Shown piece after piece: positions 38,380-49,941 of a stretch of DNA of 64,000 nt (the first letter of the stretch is position 1; each line of letters opens with the position of its first letter). Source of the DNA: Knufia peltigerae (Eukaryota; Ascomycota; Eurotiomycetes; Chaetothyriales; Trichomeriaceae); assembly GCA_030247855.1 (NCBI GenBank), contig JAPDRN010000017.1, forward strand, positions 186,001-250,000. Reading direction: 5' to 3'. Both the position numbers and the translations under genes were made by a program. Below the pieces are notes generated by a model. That model was not told where the DNA came from, did no database searches, and saw only the letters and a program-made list of their open reading frames with translations.

Positions 38380-40202
38380 ATGTCTCTCACAATACCACAG
38401 GCCTCCCAGGCTGGCCTCTTCAAGCCCGGGTACAACAGCTATGATGCTGAAGATGGCGCCGTCATCCGCAATGTATGGGCAATTCCCCGGAGCCACCTGG
38501 GACGTTTTCTAATGTCATCTAGATCGATGCCTGCAGAACGATTGCTCAGACAGTCCAAACGTCCTTGGGACCTTATGGCCGGAACAAAATAGTCATAAAC
38601 CATCTTCAAAAGATGATCCTGACGTCCGACGCTGCCACAATCCTCCGCGAACTAGAGGTGGTCCACCCCGCTGCAAAACTGCTTGTGATGGCCAGCCAAC
38701 AACAAGAGGCGGAGATGGGAGACGGAACCAACATGGTTATAATTCTAGCAGGCGAATTGCTGAAGAAGGCGGAAGAATTAATACGAATGGGTCTCAAGAC
38801 AAGCGACATTGTATCTGGCTACGAGAAAGCCCAGTCCTTTGCATTGAAGTGCCTACAGGACCTCGAGGTCGACAGTGTCTCAGATATGCGCTCAGCAGAA
38901 GAACTCACCAAGGCTCTACGCACAGTCGTCGCCGCGAAACAGTCCGGGTCAGAGGACGTTGTGTCAGAACTGATCGCCGAGGCAGTCCTGGCGGTCCTTC
39001 CCAAGAACCCCGCCAACTTCAACGTGGATAACATCCGGGTGGTCAAGATCATGGGAGGTGACCTGTCATCTTCCAAAGTCGTCAAAGGCATGGTCCTAGG
39101 CCGGGAGCCAGACGGGACCGTGAAACGTGCCAAAAAGGCCAAAGTCGGAGTCTTCTCCTGCCCGATCGACACCTCCCAGACCGAGACAAAAGGCACCGTG
39201 CTGCTCAAGAACGCAAAAGAAATGATGGACTTTTCAAAGGGCGAGGAATCGCAACTCGAAGCTGCCATCAAAGAACTCTACGACTCCGGCCTGCGGGTCG
39301 TCGTCGCCGGCTCAACAATTGGCGAGCTCGCCCTGCACTACCTCAACCGCATGGGCATACTGGTCATCAAGATCCTCTCCAAGTTCGAACTCCGCCGTCT
39401 CTGCCGTGTCTGCAACGCCACGCCCCTCGCACGTCTCGGCGCCCCAATGCCGGACGAAATGGGCAGCATCGACGTCGTCGAGACCACCGAGATAGGCGGC
39501 GACCGAGTCACCGTCTTCAGGCAGGACTCGGACACTGCCACGACACGAACCGCAACCATCGTCCTCCGAGGCGCGACGCAGAACCACCTCGACGACGTCG
39601 AGCGCGCGATCGACGACGGCGTCAACGTCATCAAGGCCGTGACCAGAGACGCCCGCCTGGTGCCCGGCGCCGGCGCCACGGAGATGCAACTCGTCGAGCG
39701 CATCACCCATTTCGCCGACAAGACGCCTGGCCTCCCCCAATACGCCATCCGTAAATACGCGGAAGCATTCGAAGTCATTCCACGTACCCTGGCCGAGAGC
39801 GCAGGTCTCGACGCCACCGAGGTCCTGGCCCGTCTGTACACGGCACACCAGCAACGTCTCAACACCAACGAAGTCAAGCGACGAACGGCCAAGGATGACG
39901 ACGAAGACGAAGAAGATGAGAGCTCGTCGTCGAATGAAGAAGAGGAGGAGTCGTCTTCGTCGGGCACGTCAGATGATGAACCCTACTGGACCACGGGCGT
40001 CGATCTCGAAGGTTCGGACTCCACCGGTGTCTTGGACGCCGTGGACGAGCAGATTCTCGACCTCCTCGTGACCAAGAGCTGGGCCATCAGACTCGCCACC
40101 GAGGCTGCCCGCACTGTCCTCAGCGTCGATCAGATCATCGTCGCGAGACAGGCCGGCGGGCCGAAACCTCCTGGGCCCAACCCAAACTGGGATGAGGATT
40201 AG
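38380..40202 (+). CDS. CCT8: T-complex protein 1 subunit theta (CCT8)
   Basis: Theta subunit of the cytosolic CCT/TRiC chaperonin, which folds actin, tubulin and WD-repeat proteins. Exons 38380-38472 and 38523-40202 flank a 50 bp intron (donor GTATGG, acceptor ATCTAG, phase 0), giving 590 residues. Seen: N-terminal MSLTIPQASQAGLFKPGYNS typical of theta; TSLGPYGRNK; nucleotide-site motif MGDGTNMVI; the catalytic-loop region TSDAATIL; and the C-terminal LVPGAGATEMQL...PGLPQYAIRKYAEAFEVIPRTLAE and YWTTGVDLEG. The protein is about 40 residues longer than usual because of an Asp/Glu/Ser tract (nt about 39890-39980, residues about 487-518) inserted before the YWTTGVDLEG segment. It is in frame without stop and no splice pair clearly removes it. 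Confidence 0.96.
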
Positions 40203-41184
40203 AAGAAGAGGATGACAGAACGATGGCTATGCGGTCATTAGAGTTATATTTCTGTCTGCTCTTTCCTTGTCAGGAGGCACGCAGTATTTGAAATCTCGAT
40301 CGAACTTGGCTCCTCGCTATCGCCACTCCACACTTTCACTGACTGGTGTAAGCGGGCTGACGGTCTTCTCGGAACGCGAGATACGGGCGGGCGCTGAGGA
40401 AGAGTATCTACCACCTCGTCACATGGATCCTTCTCTATGCGATAGATCTCAGCTATGAGGGCTGGTACATGTCTTGCGAGTCGACGCTCAAGGGAACGAG
40501 GTCAATCTGGACGAGGATGATGTTATAAGAAACGTCGATCTGAACGATAGCAGAACTACCAGAAAATGTAGCAAACAGACAATGAGAGAAGCCCACCAAG
40601 AACTTGCACCGTGAATTGGGAATAATTTCATTGTTTTCATTTAGTATCATGTCTTAGCGTGCGCGGTAGTTCTAAGCCTATGGCATTGCATGCTGCGTGG
40701 CTCAAGCTCGAAAACTCAATAAAACAACAATCCTGAGTTGAGCGACCTGCATTGAAGGCATTGATCCATCTACCCTTGTGCGTTACACTTTCCTCTCATC
40801 TCAGTTTCGCTGGAAGGTTTGAGGACTCCATTTCCTCAGCAGTCATGTTCACGAGGTAACAGCTGCTGTAATGCAATGCATATTTTGCTGCTTCCATATG
40901 GCTCTGGCGATGCTAAGTGAATGTGCTGTCAATATCCGGATTGCAGACATGTTGAGTTGTGGCAAGGGACGTTGGTTTGAGAGGCTTCCAGAATGCGGAT
41001 GGTGGACACTTGCAGCGCGGAGAGATGGATAGATAGCGCCGTCCCATGTGTGGGTGACCGGTCCACGAGAGAAATGTTGGTAATACTCGTACATATCTTC
41101 AGGGGGTTGTGAGAGTCAGAGCCAGTCGAAACGAGGCCTGAGTTGCCAACTGTAGAGGCAACGTTGGGGGCCATACTGTTCATT
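40203..41184. other. Intergenic region between convergent CCT8 and HMG-box gene
   Basis: Presumed 3' flanks of two convergent genes. No coding or RNA feature could be supported. Confidence 0.5.
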
Positions 41185-42283
41185 CTACGAAGGACCAGCA
41201 GAAACGCCGCTCGAAGCTTCACGTCGCGATGCTCTCTTGTACGCATCCATTGCAGCCGTGTACTCTGCCATCTGCTCTTGATAGCGAACTTCCCAGAGCT
41301 TTCGGTTGTCTGCGCTAAGACCGTCCCATTCGGCCTGAATTCGTTCTGGAATAGTGTCTGGATGTTCGCCATTGTTTTCCAACTGCGGTCTCATGTGTGT
41401 GGTGAATTGCATGTAAGGAGGATCTGGTCGTGCGGGTCGAGAAGGTGAGGTGGTTGCGCCGCCGCCGTTCGCGTCAGCACCAGGCGCATAGTAAGGAGCG
41501 TGTAAATCCATGCCGCGTTGTTGGCCAGCAGTAATAGGGGAAGATTCTCCGTAGCGAGAACTTTCAGCAGGCTGTGGTTGATAGCTTGGTGTTCCTGCAG
41601 CTTGAGGTGTGCCGGACGAGACACGGAACGATGATGTTAGGCCTGTAGGGTTGAGTGGAGGGGCAGGGGAAAATGAGCTTGCGGGAGCAAGGTTGGGTAA
41701 AGGTTGCTGTTGGTACGCGTTCGATGTATCCTCGCCAGGCGCGTTGGTGTTCATGATGGTTTCACGGTAGTTGTTATTTACTCTTCTTCGGCGTTCGGGT
41801 CTTTCTGCAGGCTTTGTCGTGTGAGCGCAAGCTGTTGGGAGCAAGGGCCAGTCTCACCTCGGGTTCCTCTTCCTCACTTTCTTCTGAGCTGTCGTCTAGC
41901 AAGCCTTCGCCGTCAGGTCTAGGATTACGAGATTCCTGTGTTATGCCGCTACCGGCAAGTTCAGCTTGGTTCGCACTGCCGTTTGCAAGAACACCGATTT
42001 TTTCAAGTTGTTCCGCAGTCAACTTCTTGGCGGGAGTGCTCATGACTTCCTGCAAGTGGTTGAGGAGGATGGCACGCATGAGGCGCATCTTCTGAATATG
42101 CTCTGACTCTTGAATGATTCTCTTGCGCGTCGCATCGTTGTTGCCTTCAATCTCGGCGAGACGTCTTTTGAGTTGAATGCACTTTTTCCGATACGCCAGC
42201 TCTTGCGTTGGTGCTAACGGCGCGTTACGATTGAGGAGGATGTCGCCGGTAGGAGGAAAGGATGCCTCTTTGGAGGATTCCAT
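41185..42283 (-). CDS. Probable HMG-box chromatin protein, Nhp10/INO80-subunit-like
   Basis: Best model: exon 1 42283-41782 and exon 2 41642-41185, with a 139 bp intron (donor GTAAAT, acceptor CTACAG), giving 319 residues. N-terminal half: a helical, basic coiled-coil segment (AYRKKCIQLKRRLAEIEGNN...HIQKMRLMRAILLNHLQEV) followed by an acidic linker (EESEEEEPE), the order found in Nhp10-type INO80 subunits. C-terminal half: a Pro/Ser/Gln-rich part, then a degenerate HMG box (PPYMQFTTHMRPQ...IQAEWDGLSADNRKLWEVRY, EYTAAMDAYKRASRR). An alternative GTGAGA donor at the acidic linker joined to a CAACAG acceptor is also phase-compatible, so the middle of the protein is uncertain. Assignment rests on domain order, not on close identity. 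Confidence 0.62.
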
Positions 42284-44484
42284 CTTGACGGAGACGACGA
42301 TGATGTAAATATGATGGTCGTGGCTGTGTATTAGGATGACGATGTAATTTGTGACATGAAGGTTTTGGAATTTGTTTGGCAAAAGAAGACAAGATAATAT
42401 CAACTATTAATGTGAAGACTGTGATTTCAACTCATGAAGGGCGCTACAAACAGGACTCCGGAGAAAGAGCGATAAGTATGAGGGAAGGTCACGTGGTCGA
42501 TATATGTGCGGAATAGCAGAAGGTGAGGCGAGCAAGGCGAGGCTGGCATTTAAAGCGCGTCTGCGTTTACATGTCTACATGGATGACGGAGTACAAAGTC
42601 ATCACTCAGTCTCTGGAAAAGATGATGGTTTGGTGGAAGTCCTCATCACTGGGAATAGCAGTCCAATAACCGCATTAATTTGTGACTATCTTTGGGGCTT
42701 TGAAGGTTATTCTACAAGTGACAACCACCAAGACTTTCTCACACGGTGCCTGCACACGAAAACCATTGTTGAAACAATACCTGCCCTTGTGGCTTGGAAT
42801 GTCCCGTCTTCAGGAGTTCACAATGACAGTAGCATCACGGAAATAAAGACTCCTGACGCATCACTTCGCCCCCTTGAGTTTTGACCTTTGGAGTTACTTT
42901 GTTGGGATGAAGAGTACACACCCCAGATTCAACCGTGCCGCTTGTCCAGGAGCCTCCAAGATGTGATGAAATGGGCCAATTGCACAAGACTCCTCCTCAT
43001 CCATACTGTTTCGAACTCCTTCATCTGTCCAATTTCCAATTTGGTGTTCTCTATCTCCACAATATGTAGAGCGGCTTTTGGTGGTTTCCACCACCCACCA
43101 AACCACAATCGCAAGTTTGGTGGGATGATCAAGCCACCAACCCAAATCCCGTTCGAGAGGGTGTGTAGCAGACAGGGCATTGCCGCATATTCCGCTGTCA
43201 TGCCCCGGATGTTCCTCGCTTACCCCTGGCGACATTTTTCCAAACTTTGTTGAGAAAATTGTCCGAAGGGAATTCCTGTAGTTTTGATATTAATCCTAGC
43301 AACCATAAGCTGAATACCATGCAGAAGTGAATGAAAAGCCCATGCTGAACTACCTCATTCGGCCTCCAAAAGCTGCAAACCACGACGCACAAGGGTCATT
43401 TGTAATTTCGGAAGTGTCGCCCGCCGTTGTCAGTGGCCTGCGTCTTTGCATTAATACATGTGGCTGGCCATTTAGAAGCACCACTTCCGTCGTAACAGAT
43501 GAAAGGATCAAGACGCCAGGGCATGGGGCACGCTTGAATCTCGGTCGATGCTTTCGAGCCGTTTTCTGTGGAAATGCCTCGTGGTTCCATGACACCACCC
43601 CCCTCTCTCACACGGGAAGTCCTCCTCAATGAGGTCCATCCTGGCCATTTGGGCATACTTATTGGCCCTCAATAAGTGTTGAATAATCGGGAGGGGAGCG
43701 TCGGGGGTCCGCCACCTCGACAGATGAAGCAGAGAATCAATGCAGCCATCACCCCACGCTTGAACCTTGATCGACGTGCCGATGTCTTCTCCTAGGGCCC
43801 GGTGAGGCGCAATAACCTCGTGGAGGAGCGGCCACGGACTGGGATGCGCGATTGTCCAGAGGACATTTCGACCTGGATTGGAAGGTCTAATTGAAGGAGC
43901 AGCACCAATCAACGAGGCGAATGGATGATTTTCACATCGAGGCCGTTCAGGGGCCGCGCCAAGACGCCGGATTCGGCTTGAGCCACTTCGCGCTAGCTGT
44001 GCTATTTCGACGTCCTCGAGTGGTGTTGGTCAATCCTGCAACCGCCTTCACACCATACACGCCCTCGGTCACGCACTGTTACCTCGTAGTAAGTGTACTG
44101 CATTTGGCAGACTCAGACATGACCGGCTACAACATTGGTCGTTGCCCTCGAGCAGGGTAAGACCTCTTTCCCCAACATCCCGGGCAAACACGATATGCCG
44201 CACTAAATGGTAAGGTGGTCTGGAGCGCCTTGAGCAGCTCCATCTGCATCATGATTCCTCTTATACCGGTCGTTGTCCTTTTCCTTGAATCGCTGCAGCC
44301 TGAATGAAACAATCAACCCTCTGTCCTTCGTTTTGCTTGTGGATGGTTGCTTGTTGATTCTCATCTTGGTTTATCGTTCGAGACCACTAACCGCCACTCA
44401 CTCGCCGAGCATTCGAAGTAGACCAGGCCCCCATCCAGCCTGACGAAGGAAGGCGGCAAATTCTCTCAACCACAGCCATCCAAT
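42284..44484. other. 2.2 kb intergenic region between divergent genes
   Basis: No gene is supported. The longest open frames (42504-42884 +, 43508-43912 -) show no recognisable domain and no good splice context. It serves as promoter space for the HMG-box gene (minus) and the rhodopsin-like gene (plus). Confidence 0.45.
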
Positions 44485-45649
44485 ATGAGCAGCAGCATCA
44501 CCAACCCCAACCAATTCAAAGGGGAGTTCTTGCCACACGATTCCTTGCAAGGGGAATTGAAGACATTGAACATTTGCTTCATTGCGGTAACTTCAGTGTT
44601 CATTGGCGTTCGGCTGATCGTGCGGGCATTCGTCGTCAAGCATGTCGCCGCCGATGACTACCTTATGGTAGCTGCTGGTCTGTTTGCAACGGCCTTTTCC
44701 GCCATGGCCATTGTTGGTAGGTCCGAGTGGCACACATCTCAAGGGTTTGATTGTTGACCTAATGTCAGGCGTACGATATGGCCTCGGGGATCATGTCTGG
44801 GATCTGCCACAAAACGCTGACCTCGTTCAGAAGATCAAAAAGACTGTCCAGGTGAGTCTGCTGCTGCTACCCTCCAGGGCCACTTACTAACGAGGTCAGA
44901 CACTATGGATATGTCAAGTCATGTACGTGACGGCGCTCATGCTGGTCAAGATCAGCATCGTCGTGTCCTACATCCGAGTCTTCCCCACGCCCACGTTTCG
45001 AAGGATCATGTACGCCCTCAGCGCCGCCATCCTCAGTGTATGGATCTGCAGTATCCTCGTCACCATATTCCAATGCAAACCGGTCGAGGGGGCGTGGGAT
45101 TTCACACTTCCACGAAATTGCCTGCCGATTGATAAATTCTACTATTTCTCGACGGCCTTTTCAATCTTTACCGACTTTTTGCTCTGCACCCTTCCACTCC
45201 CCGTGTTTTGGAGACTCCATCTTCCTCGGAGGCAAAAGTACGTCGTGTCTCTGCTCTTTGCGATTGGTCTTTTTGCAACTGTCGCCTCGGCGTTGCGTAT
45301 CAGCGTCCTAGAAGGTGTTGAGAGTCTCGACGTGACCCAAGGCTCCGTCCCGACCATGAAATGGTCCGTCGTCGAAGTTGGTACCGGCATCGTCTGCGCC
45401 TGCATCCCTTGCTTCAAGCCCCTCTTCAAGAACTGGCTACCGGACAAAGCCACCTCACATCAGGGCTCATCAGGCCGCGTCAGCGTAAGAGGAGACCACC
45501 ACCACCACCACTCCTCATCCAGGCTCGGCACGAGCCACTCGGAAGCTCACGAGCTCACCAAGGCTCCGGAAGGTTGGACCACTTTCCATCACCCTGCTCC
45601 CATGAGAATCAAAGCAGATCCAGTCGTCATGACCAAGAACTTCATTTAA
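44485..45649 (+). CDS. Fungal rhodopsin-like integral membrane protein (7-TM)
   Basis: Three exons: 44485-44716, 44769-44851 and 44900-45649. Introns are 52 and 48 bp, the second with an ACTAAC branch site, and all phases agree, giving 354 residues. It belongs to the large fungal rhodopsin-domain family often near secondary-metabolism or sensing genes; ligand and function are unknown. Seen: about seven hydrophobic segments, DDYLMVAAGLF after the second helix, YGLGDHVWDLP between helices, VKISIVVSYIRVFP, IFQCKPVEGAWDF, FTDFLLCTLPLPVFWRLHLPRRQK and a last helix with GIVCACIPCFKPLF. The tail has a short His run (DHHHHHSS). No retinal-binding lysine can be claimed; this family is not a light-driven opsin. 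No neighbouring biosynthetic cluster is present. Confidence 0.88.
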
Positions 45650-46846
45650 GCTACCTACCAGAAGGTCTCTGAGGTTTTGGGGAGGGAAACGGTCCTTCAC
45701 CGATTCAAGCGTTTGGAAAGTTTTGTTTCTCCAAGCGTTTTCTACTTCTACAAAGCGAGCCAAACTCCAGTCCCTTCCGCAAAAAAAGACATTGGGCTTT
45801 TCGTTTTTATTCAGAAAAGATTTATTATATACGCGCGAGCGTTTCTCGACCCACGCACGACGGATGGCGACATGTGCCATATACCTATGATATGGCTACA
45901 ACATCATGTCGCCATGCCTGTTCTGAAAGTCCCAGTCTCTCCTACCTGGACCGTCGTGTTCTGTGATGTCGACCACTTCGTCTTCTTCCTCCTAGAGACA
46001 CCAGGTTACGAACAAGTTCTCACGACTCGACGTCTCTTTCATGATGGGACGAGAAACATGACACACGACACGCATCACAGACGGCAACGGCAACAGTAGT
46101 ATGCCCAACAACTACTTCAGACAGACAGACCTTTCTCATTGTGCAACCCCGGACCTCCTCTTTCTTTTTATCCCCGTTGTAATTCAAATCTTGTATATGG
46201 CCGGATCTCTGAGCGACAACTGATTTGTCCTTTCCGAAAATGCACGATTTGTACTCAAAGGGCTGGCTGTCGTTCTGCTTTTATCTATTCTTCTGCTTCT
46301 TTTTTGTTTTCAGTTTTCTTCCATTTTCTGTCTGCCTTACTGTAAGAGGGGGGGAGGGAGAGGGAGCCGCGGATTATGTGATGCCGCCTCGACAGACTTG
46401 GTTCACTTCTTGTGGACGATATTTTTCATTTCATCTTAGTACAGACCAGCCAGCTACCTCTTTTTTCCTCCGGTGCGTGTAAATGTATGTGTGAAGAAAT
46501 GAAGATGGGACGTTTCGGTGCACGTTTTCCCTTCTCAATACCGTATAAATCTGATCCGATCTCCCATTATGGACCTTGGTTTTCTGATGCATTCCACATG
46601 CCTGTGTGCCGAAAGTGTCCTGCAGCATTTACATTTCCGTCCTTCAAGTATGACCGTTCGATATATCTGACCGTCTCTCCTAATCTCTATCTCGTTATAC
46701 TCTGTACACACGACACAGTATTTTCATTACCATATTCATTACCATATGCCGCTGCTCGTGCCCAAACCGATCCACGCCGTTGATCTGTCCCAAGAAAGGA
46801 CAATTACAAGTAAACGAGCTCATTCGAGGTCCTTTGTCCAAAACCA
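45650..46846. other. Intergenic region between convergent genes, with G-rich tract
   Basis: 3' flanks of the rhodopsin-like and Vps62-like genes. No gene supported. A G-rich tract at 46348-46364 (seven G, then GGG and GGG separated by A and AGA) could form a quadruplex on the + strand. Confidence 0.5.
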
Positions 46847-47955
46847 TCACGGCACCAAGACATCCCTGACATCACAACTCTTCCCGTTGGGACACACGCC
46901 CGTCCTCCCCAGGTCCTTGTCCCTCGGCCCCGTAGGTCCAGCGACGTACTTTCTCTCCCCAAATACGTCGATCTGGCCTGGCGTACTATCAGGGAGCTGA
47001 TTGTCCCCCCACCGTCCCGCAAAGTTCAACCAACCTACCGGATCTACGCCGTTGTACGCCTCGAACACCCCCGTGGTGTTGTCGAAGCTATACACGTACG
47101 CGTCCACAATCGGATCCCACGTCGGCCCCTGGTCAGTATGGTCGGTCAATGGACCCGCGACTGTGTTCAAATCAGGCAACGTGTGGTCGTGCGGTCCCGG
47201 GATGGCGTAGTTGGCGTGCGTCCCGTTGGCGACGTACACGACGGGCCTTACGCCGTCGGGACCCTTTTGGGTCGCCGCGTAGGTGAACGCCTCGCCGCTG
47301 CTGTGCTGCGAGTAGTACACCGCCGTGGGTGCGCCGTCGACGAACCGAACCATGGTGTGTTCCCAGTCCCCCACGTGGTCGCCGAACTCGAGTGTCGGCG
47401 TCCCCAGGACCCAGTTGCCCTGGTTGTAGGCGTAGAAGTAGAAGTAAAACGCGTCGAGAGTGTCGTTGGGTTTGGCCACCGTCACCACCGCGCAGCCGAC
47501 GATGGAGGGTGTGCTGCCATCGGCTTGCGGGCGGGAGCCCCTAAACCAAGATGGAAGTGCCTGGATGCCTTCGTTGGAAGTCAGGTACACGTTTGTGCCG
47601 CCGTCCGCGAAGGCATTCAGGCCATCGAGGTTGGACAAGGTCAAGGCTGTAGGCGGCGTGATGGCGTTCCCAGAGTCGTCTTCAGGATGCGTATGGGCGA
47701 TTTGCGCCCCTATGTCGCTGGGAAAATATATTTCCGTGGAGCAAAGGTATGCTACGGGCGCTAGGTGTAAACAAAAGTTAGCAAAAGGTTTTCTCCTGCA
47801 ACGCCTTTGAATCAAGCGTTGTGTTGTACTTGTCGCCTACCATATTGCCGAACAAAGTCTGGAACGTCTCGCTTCTGATTGTTACCCAGACTAGCCAGAG
47901 GAAAGGAAATTGATAGACTTGCAAGCAGCAACAGAGCGAAACATAAATGAAACAT
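46847..47955 (-). CDS. Secreted Vps62-domain protein
   Basis: Exons 47955-47841 and 47760-46847 around an 80 bp intron (donor GTAGGC, acceptor CCTAG), giving 342 residues. The first exon encodes a clear signal peptide (MFHLCFALLLLASLSISFP) followed by KR, and splicing joins QY to APVAYLCSTEIYFPSD, the conserved beginning of the Vps62 domain. Other landmarks: TLEFGDHVGDWEHTMVRF, VYYSQHSSGEAFTY, RPVVYVANGTHANYAIPG and WLNFAGRWGDNQLPD. The family is named after yeast Vps62, and related proteins are secreted or vacuolar; the biochemical role is not known. Several Asn-X-Thr sequons fit a secreted glycoprotein. Confidence 0.9.
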
Positions 47956-48857
47956 CTCGATTTAGCTCAGTGCGCACAGGGGAAGGGGGACGCTCAAGTC
48001 TAGCAAGGCCAGCTCTGCAAGACATCGTATATATAAGTGTATCAAAAATGTTCATGGGTCTGGAGAGTCAGGAGTGAAAGTCATTGAAAGGTTCTCAGAG
48101 ATTGTAGACATGTGCATGGAAATTCGGCGGAACCCTTGTGATCATCATCTCCAGGCCAGTGGTCATGCGGTAAAGCGTCTCAGCTTCTAAGAAGAGTAAA
48201 ACGACCGAAGCCGAAGGCAGCAGAAGAGGGCGTCGCATGGTTTCTCTGGAAGTAGCCCTCAATTTTCCTGGAAATTCCAGGTCAGAAGAACCAGGGTTGA
48301 CCTCGACTCTTGACACAAAGAGCTCTTCATGGTTATGATAGGCATCCCTTCGAGGTGATGTCTGCGTCAGGCAATCTCCGAGACCACCACCAATCAACGT
48401 GCAGCAATAAACCACCGTGTAAAAATCAGCCGTGGTAGATGGGAACATCGATGTGAATATAATGTCAACGTGCGTGCCATATTCATTGCGATTCGTAGAG
48501 ATCTTGTAACCAATTTGATCAGTAGACTCACCTCTCGAGATTGTCGAGGGTGGTCATGTGGTTGATGGTTGTCTGGATGAATTGGCACGTGAGAGTACAA
48601 TATCCAGATGCCATATTCGGGGTTATCACGACCGCGAGTACCAGGGAGACCTGTCCTCGGAAACAATTCAAAGATGCGCAGACAGAAGCAGGAGAAACGA
48701 GCTGACAAAAATTTGCTCAAGTTCGATATGATCTTCGAGTGCACTTCGCTACCGATATCGACCGTGCGATCAAATATGTACAACTGAGTCTGGTCAGACT
48801 ACTTTACATCTTGCACTCCAGCCTCGATCCTCCTCCGGTCTGTACTCGAATGTCCAT
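47956..48857. other. Intergenic region upstream of the Vps62-like gene
   Basis: No gene or RNA was recognised. It is the promoter region of the Vps62-like gene and the 3' flank of the small COX-like gene. Confidence 0.45.
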
Positions 48858-49646
48858 CTACCAGACTGTCTTGTGGCCAAAAAGCATGCGGGTCATGCCG
48901 TACACCGAATAGGTCAAAGAGCCGATCAGCAAGGTGTAGTAAGGGTAAAGGATGTACGGGCTTCTCGATGTCTAGAGCATGAAAGGTTAGCAATCTCATG
49001 GCCTCGTAGGTTCAACAGCAGAACAAGAAATGAAGAAAGCACAGATGCGCCCGGGTTAGCGGGAGTCAGCAAGGTTCCCTCCGGAAGCACCCCCATGTAG
49101 CCGTGGTCGAGATTCTTAAAGCGATGACAGAATTTGAGGAGCCGTAATGCGGCAGCCCAATTCTCTTCCGAGTCGATGCGTCTGCATACATAATCTTGAG
49201 GATATTGAACTGCGTAGTGAGAAATGCAGCAAGCCAAGCTCGGGGTCGGGTGTGCAAGACGGAACCACTTGATGCCGCCCACTCTGCTATAGCAACATAT
49301 CCAGCTCCTCATTTTCATCCATCCGGCAGAATCTCGAGGTACTCATCGAACGATTTTAGGGTAGGCGTAAAATTTATCACTAACCTTCCACCATTGTCTT
49401 TTTCCATCGTGGTTCTGGAAGAGGCGTTGGTAGTATGGCACTCGGTTCTCGCGCATAACAAAGCTGTACACATTCGAGTCAGCATAATCCCTCCATTGCA
49501 TGCGTTGTGCACTATTGTCTGCTCCTAGGAGTAGTTGTGTAGAGAAACTGGTGTGGAAAGACTGACCCTTTCATTTGAGCTGGGGATTGTCTGAACACGC
49601 GGGCTCGGGTGGCCTGCATCATGCGGGCAGCTGTAGGAGTAACCAT
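48858..49646 (-). CDS. Small mitochondrial inner-membrane protein, probable cytochrome c oxidase subunit VIIa-like
   Basis: A three-exon gene easily missed because each exon is short: 49646-49567, 49511-49385 and 48971-48858; introns 55 bp and 413 bp; phases match; 106 residues. N-terminus MVTPTAARMMQATRARVFRQ is Arg/Ala-rich without acids, like a mitochondrial presequence. The middle contains QWRDYADSN and MRENRVPYYQRLFQNHDGKR, followed by WW and K. The last exon has one hydrophobic span (YILYPYYTLLIGSLTYSVYG) and the end MTRMLFGHKTVW. This layout matches the fungal respiratory-complex IV subunit VIIa/Cox9-like proteins that I recall, but another small inner-membrane subunit cannot be excluded. 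The second intron is unusually long for this genome. The gene is divergent from a mitochondrial-type protein with 295 bp between the starts. Confidence 0.7.
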
Positions 49647-49941
49647 CTTGTCGGCTCGGAAGATTGAGATCGATCGTACTGAGTGTTGACAATGTTGTAG
49701 CTTGCAAGACCAACTGCGATGACCGTCAAGTCGAGGTTCAGCGGAAGGAGCTTGTGCCAAGCCCAAAAGCTTCAACACGTGACTCGCTGTATTGCTCGTA
49801 ATGGCATCTCCTGATCTTTTTTCGAACTCCTTACAACCGCATTGGGCATCGTAAAAGATGCATCTTGTATCACCGAAGCCTATTTGACATTTTCAGACGC
49901 TCTGTCAGAGTGTTGGCCTCGACTTCGATCCTATTCGCTAC
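49647..49941. promoter_or_regulatory. 295 bp divergent promoter of two mitochondrial-type genes
   Basis: The start codons of the COX VIIa-like gene (minus) and the helical-repeat protein (plus) are 295 bp apart, so both must be driven from this interval. No specific factor site is assigned. Confidence 0.55.

Noticed and set aside
42504..43912. Open frames in the 42.5-43.9 kb gap considered as genes
   Set aside because: No domain, weak start contexts, and competing frames on both strands of similar length.
44360..44395. Second GTTCGAGACC tRNA-like word
   Set aside because: No cloverleaf pairing around it.
45860..46060. Minus-strand exon-like stretch with acidic composition (EEEDEVVDITEHD)
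   Set aside because: It is only about 30 codons long, which is likely by chance, and no upstream exon with a start and fitting donor was found.
48972..49384. Box C/D snoRNA in the long COX-like intron
   Set aside because: A CTGA is present but no proper RTGATGA C box with terminal stem was found.
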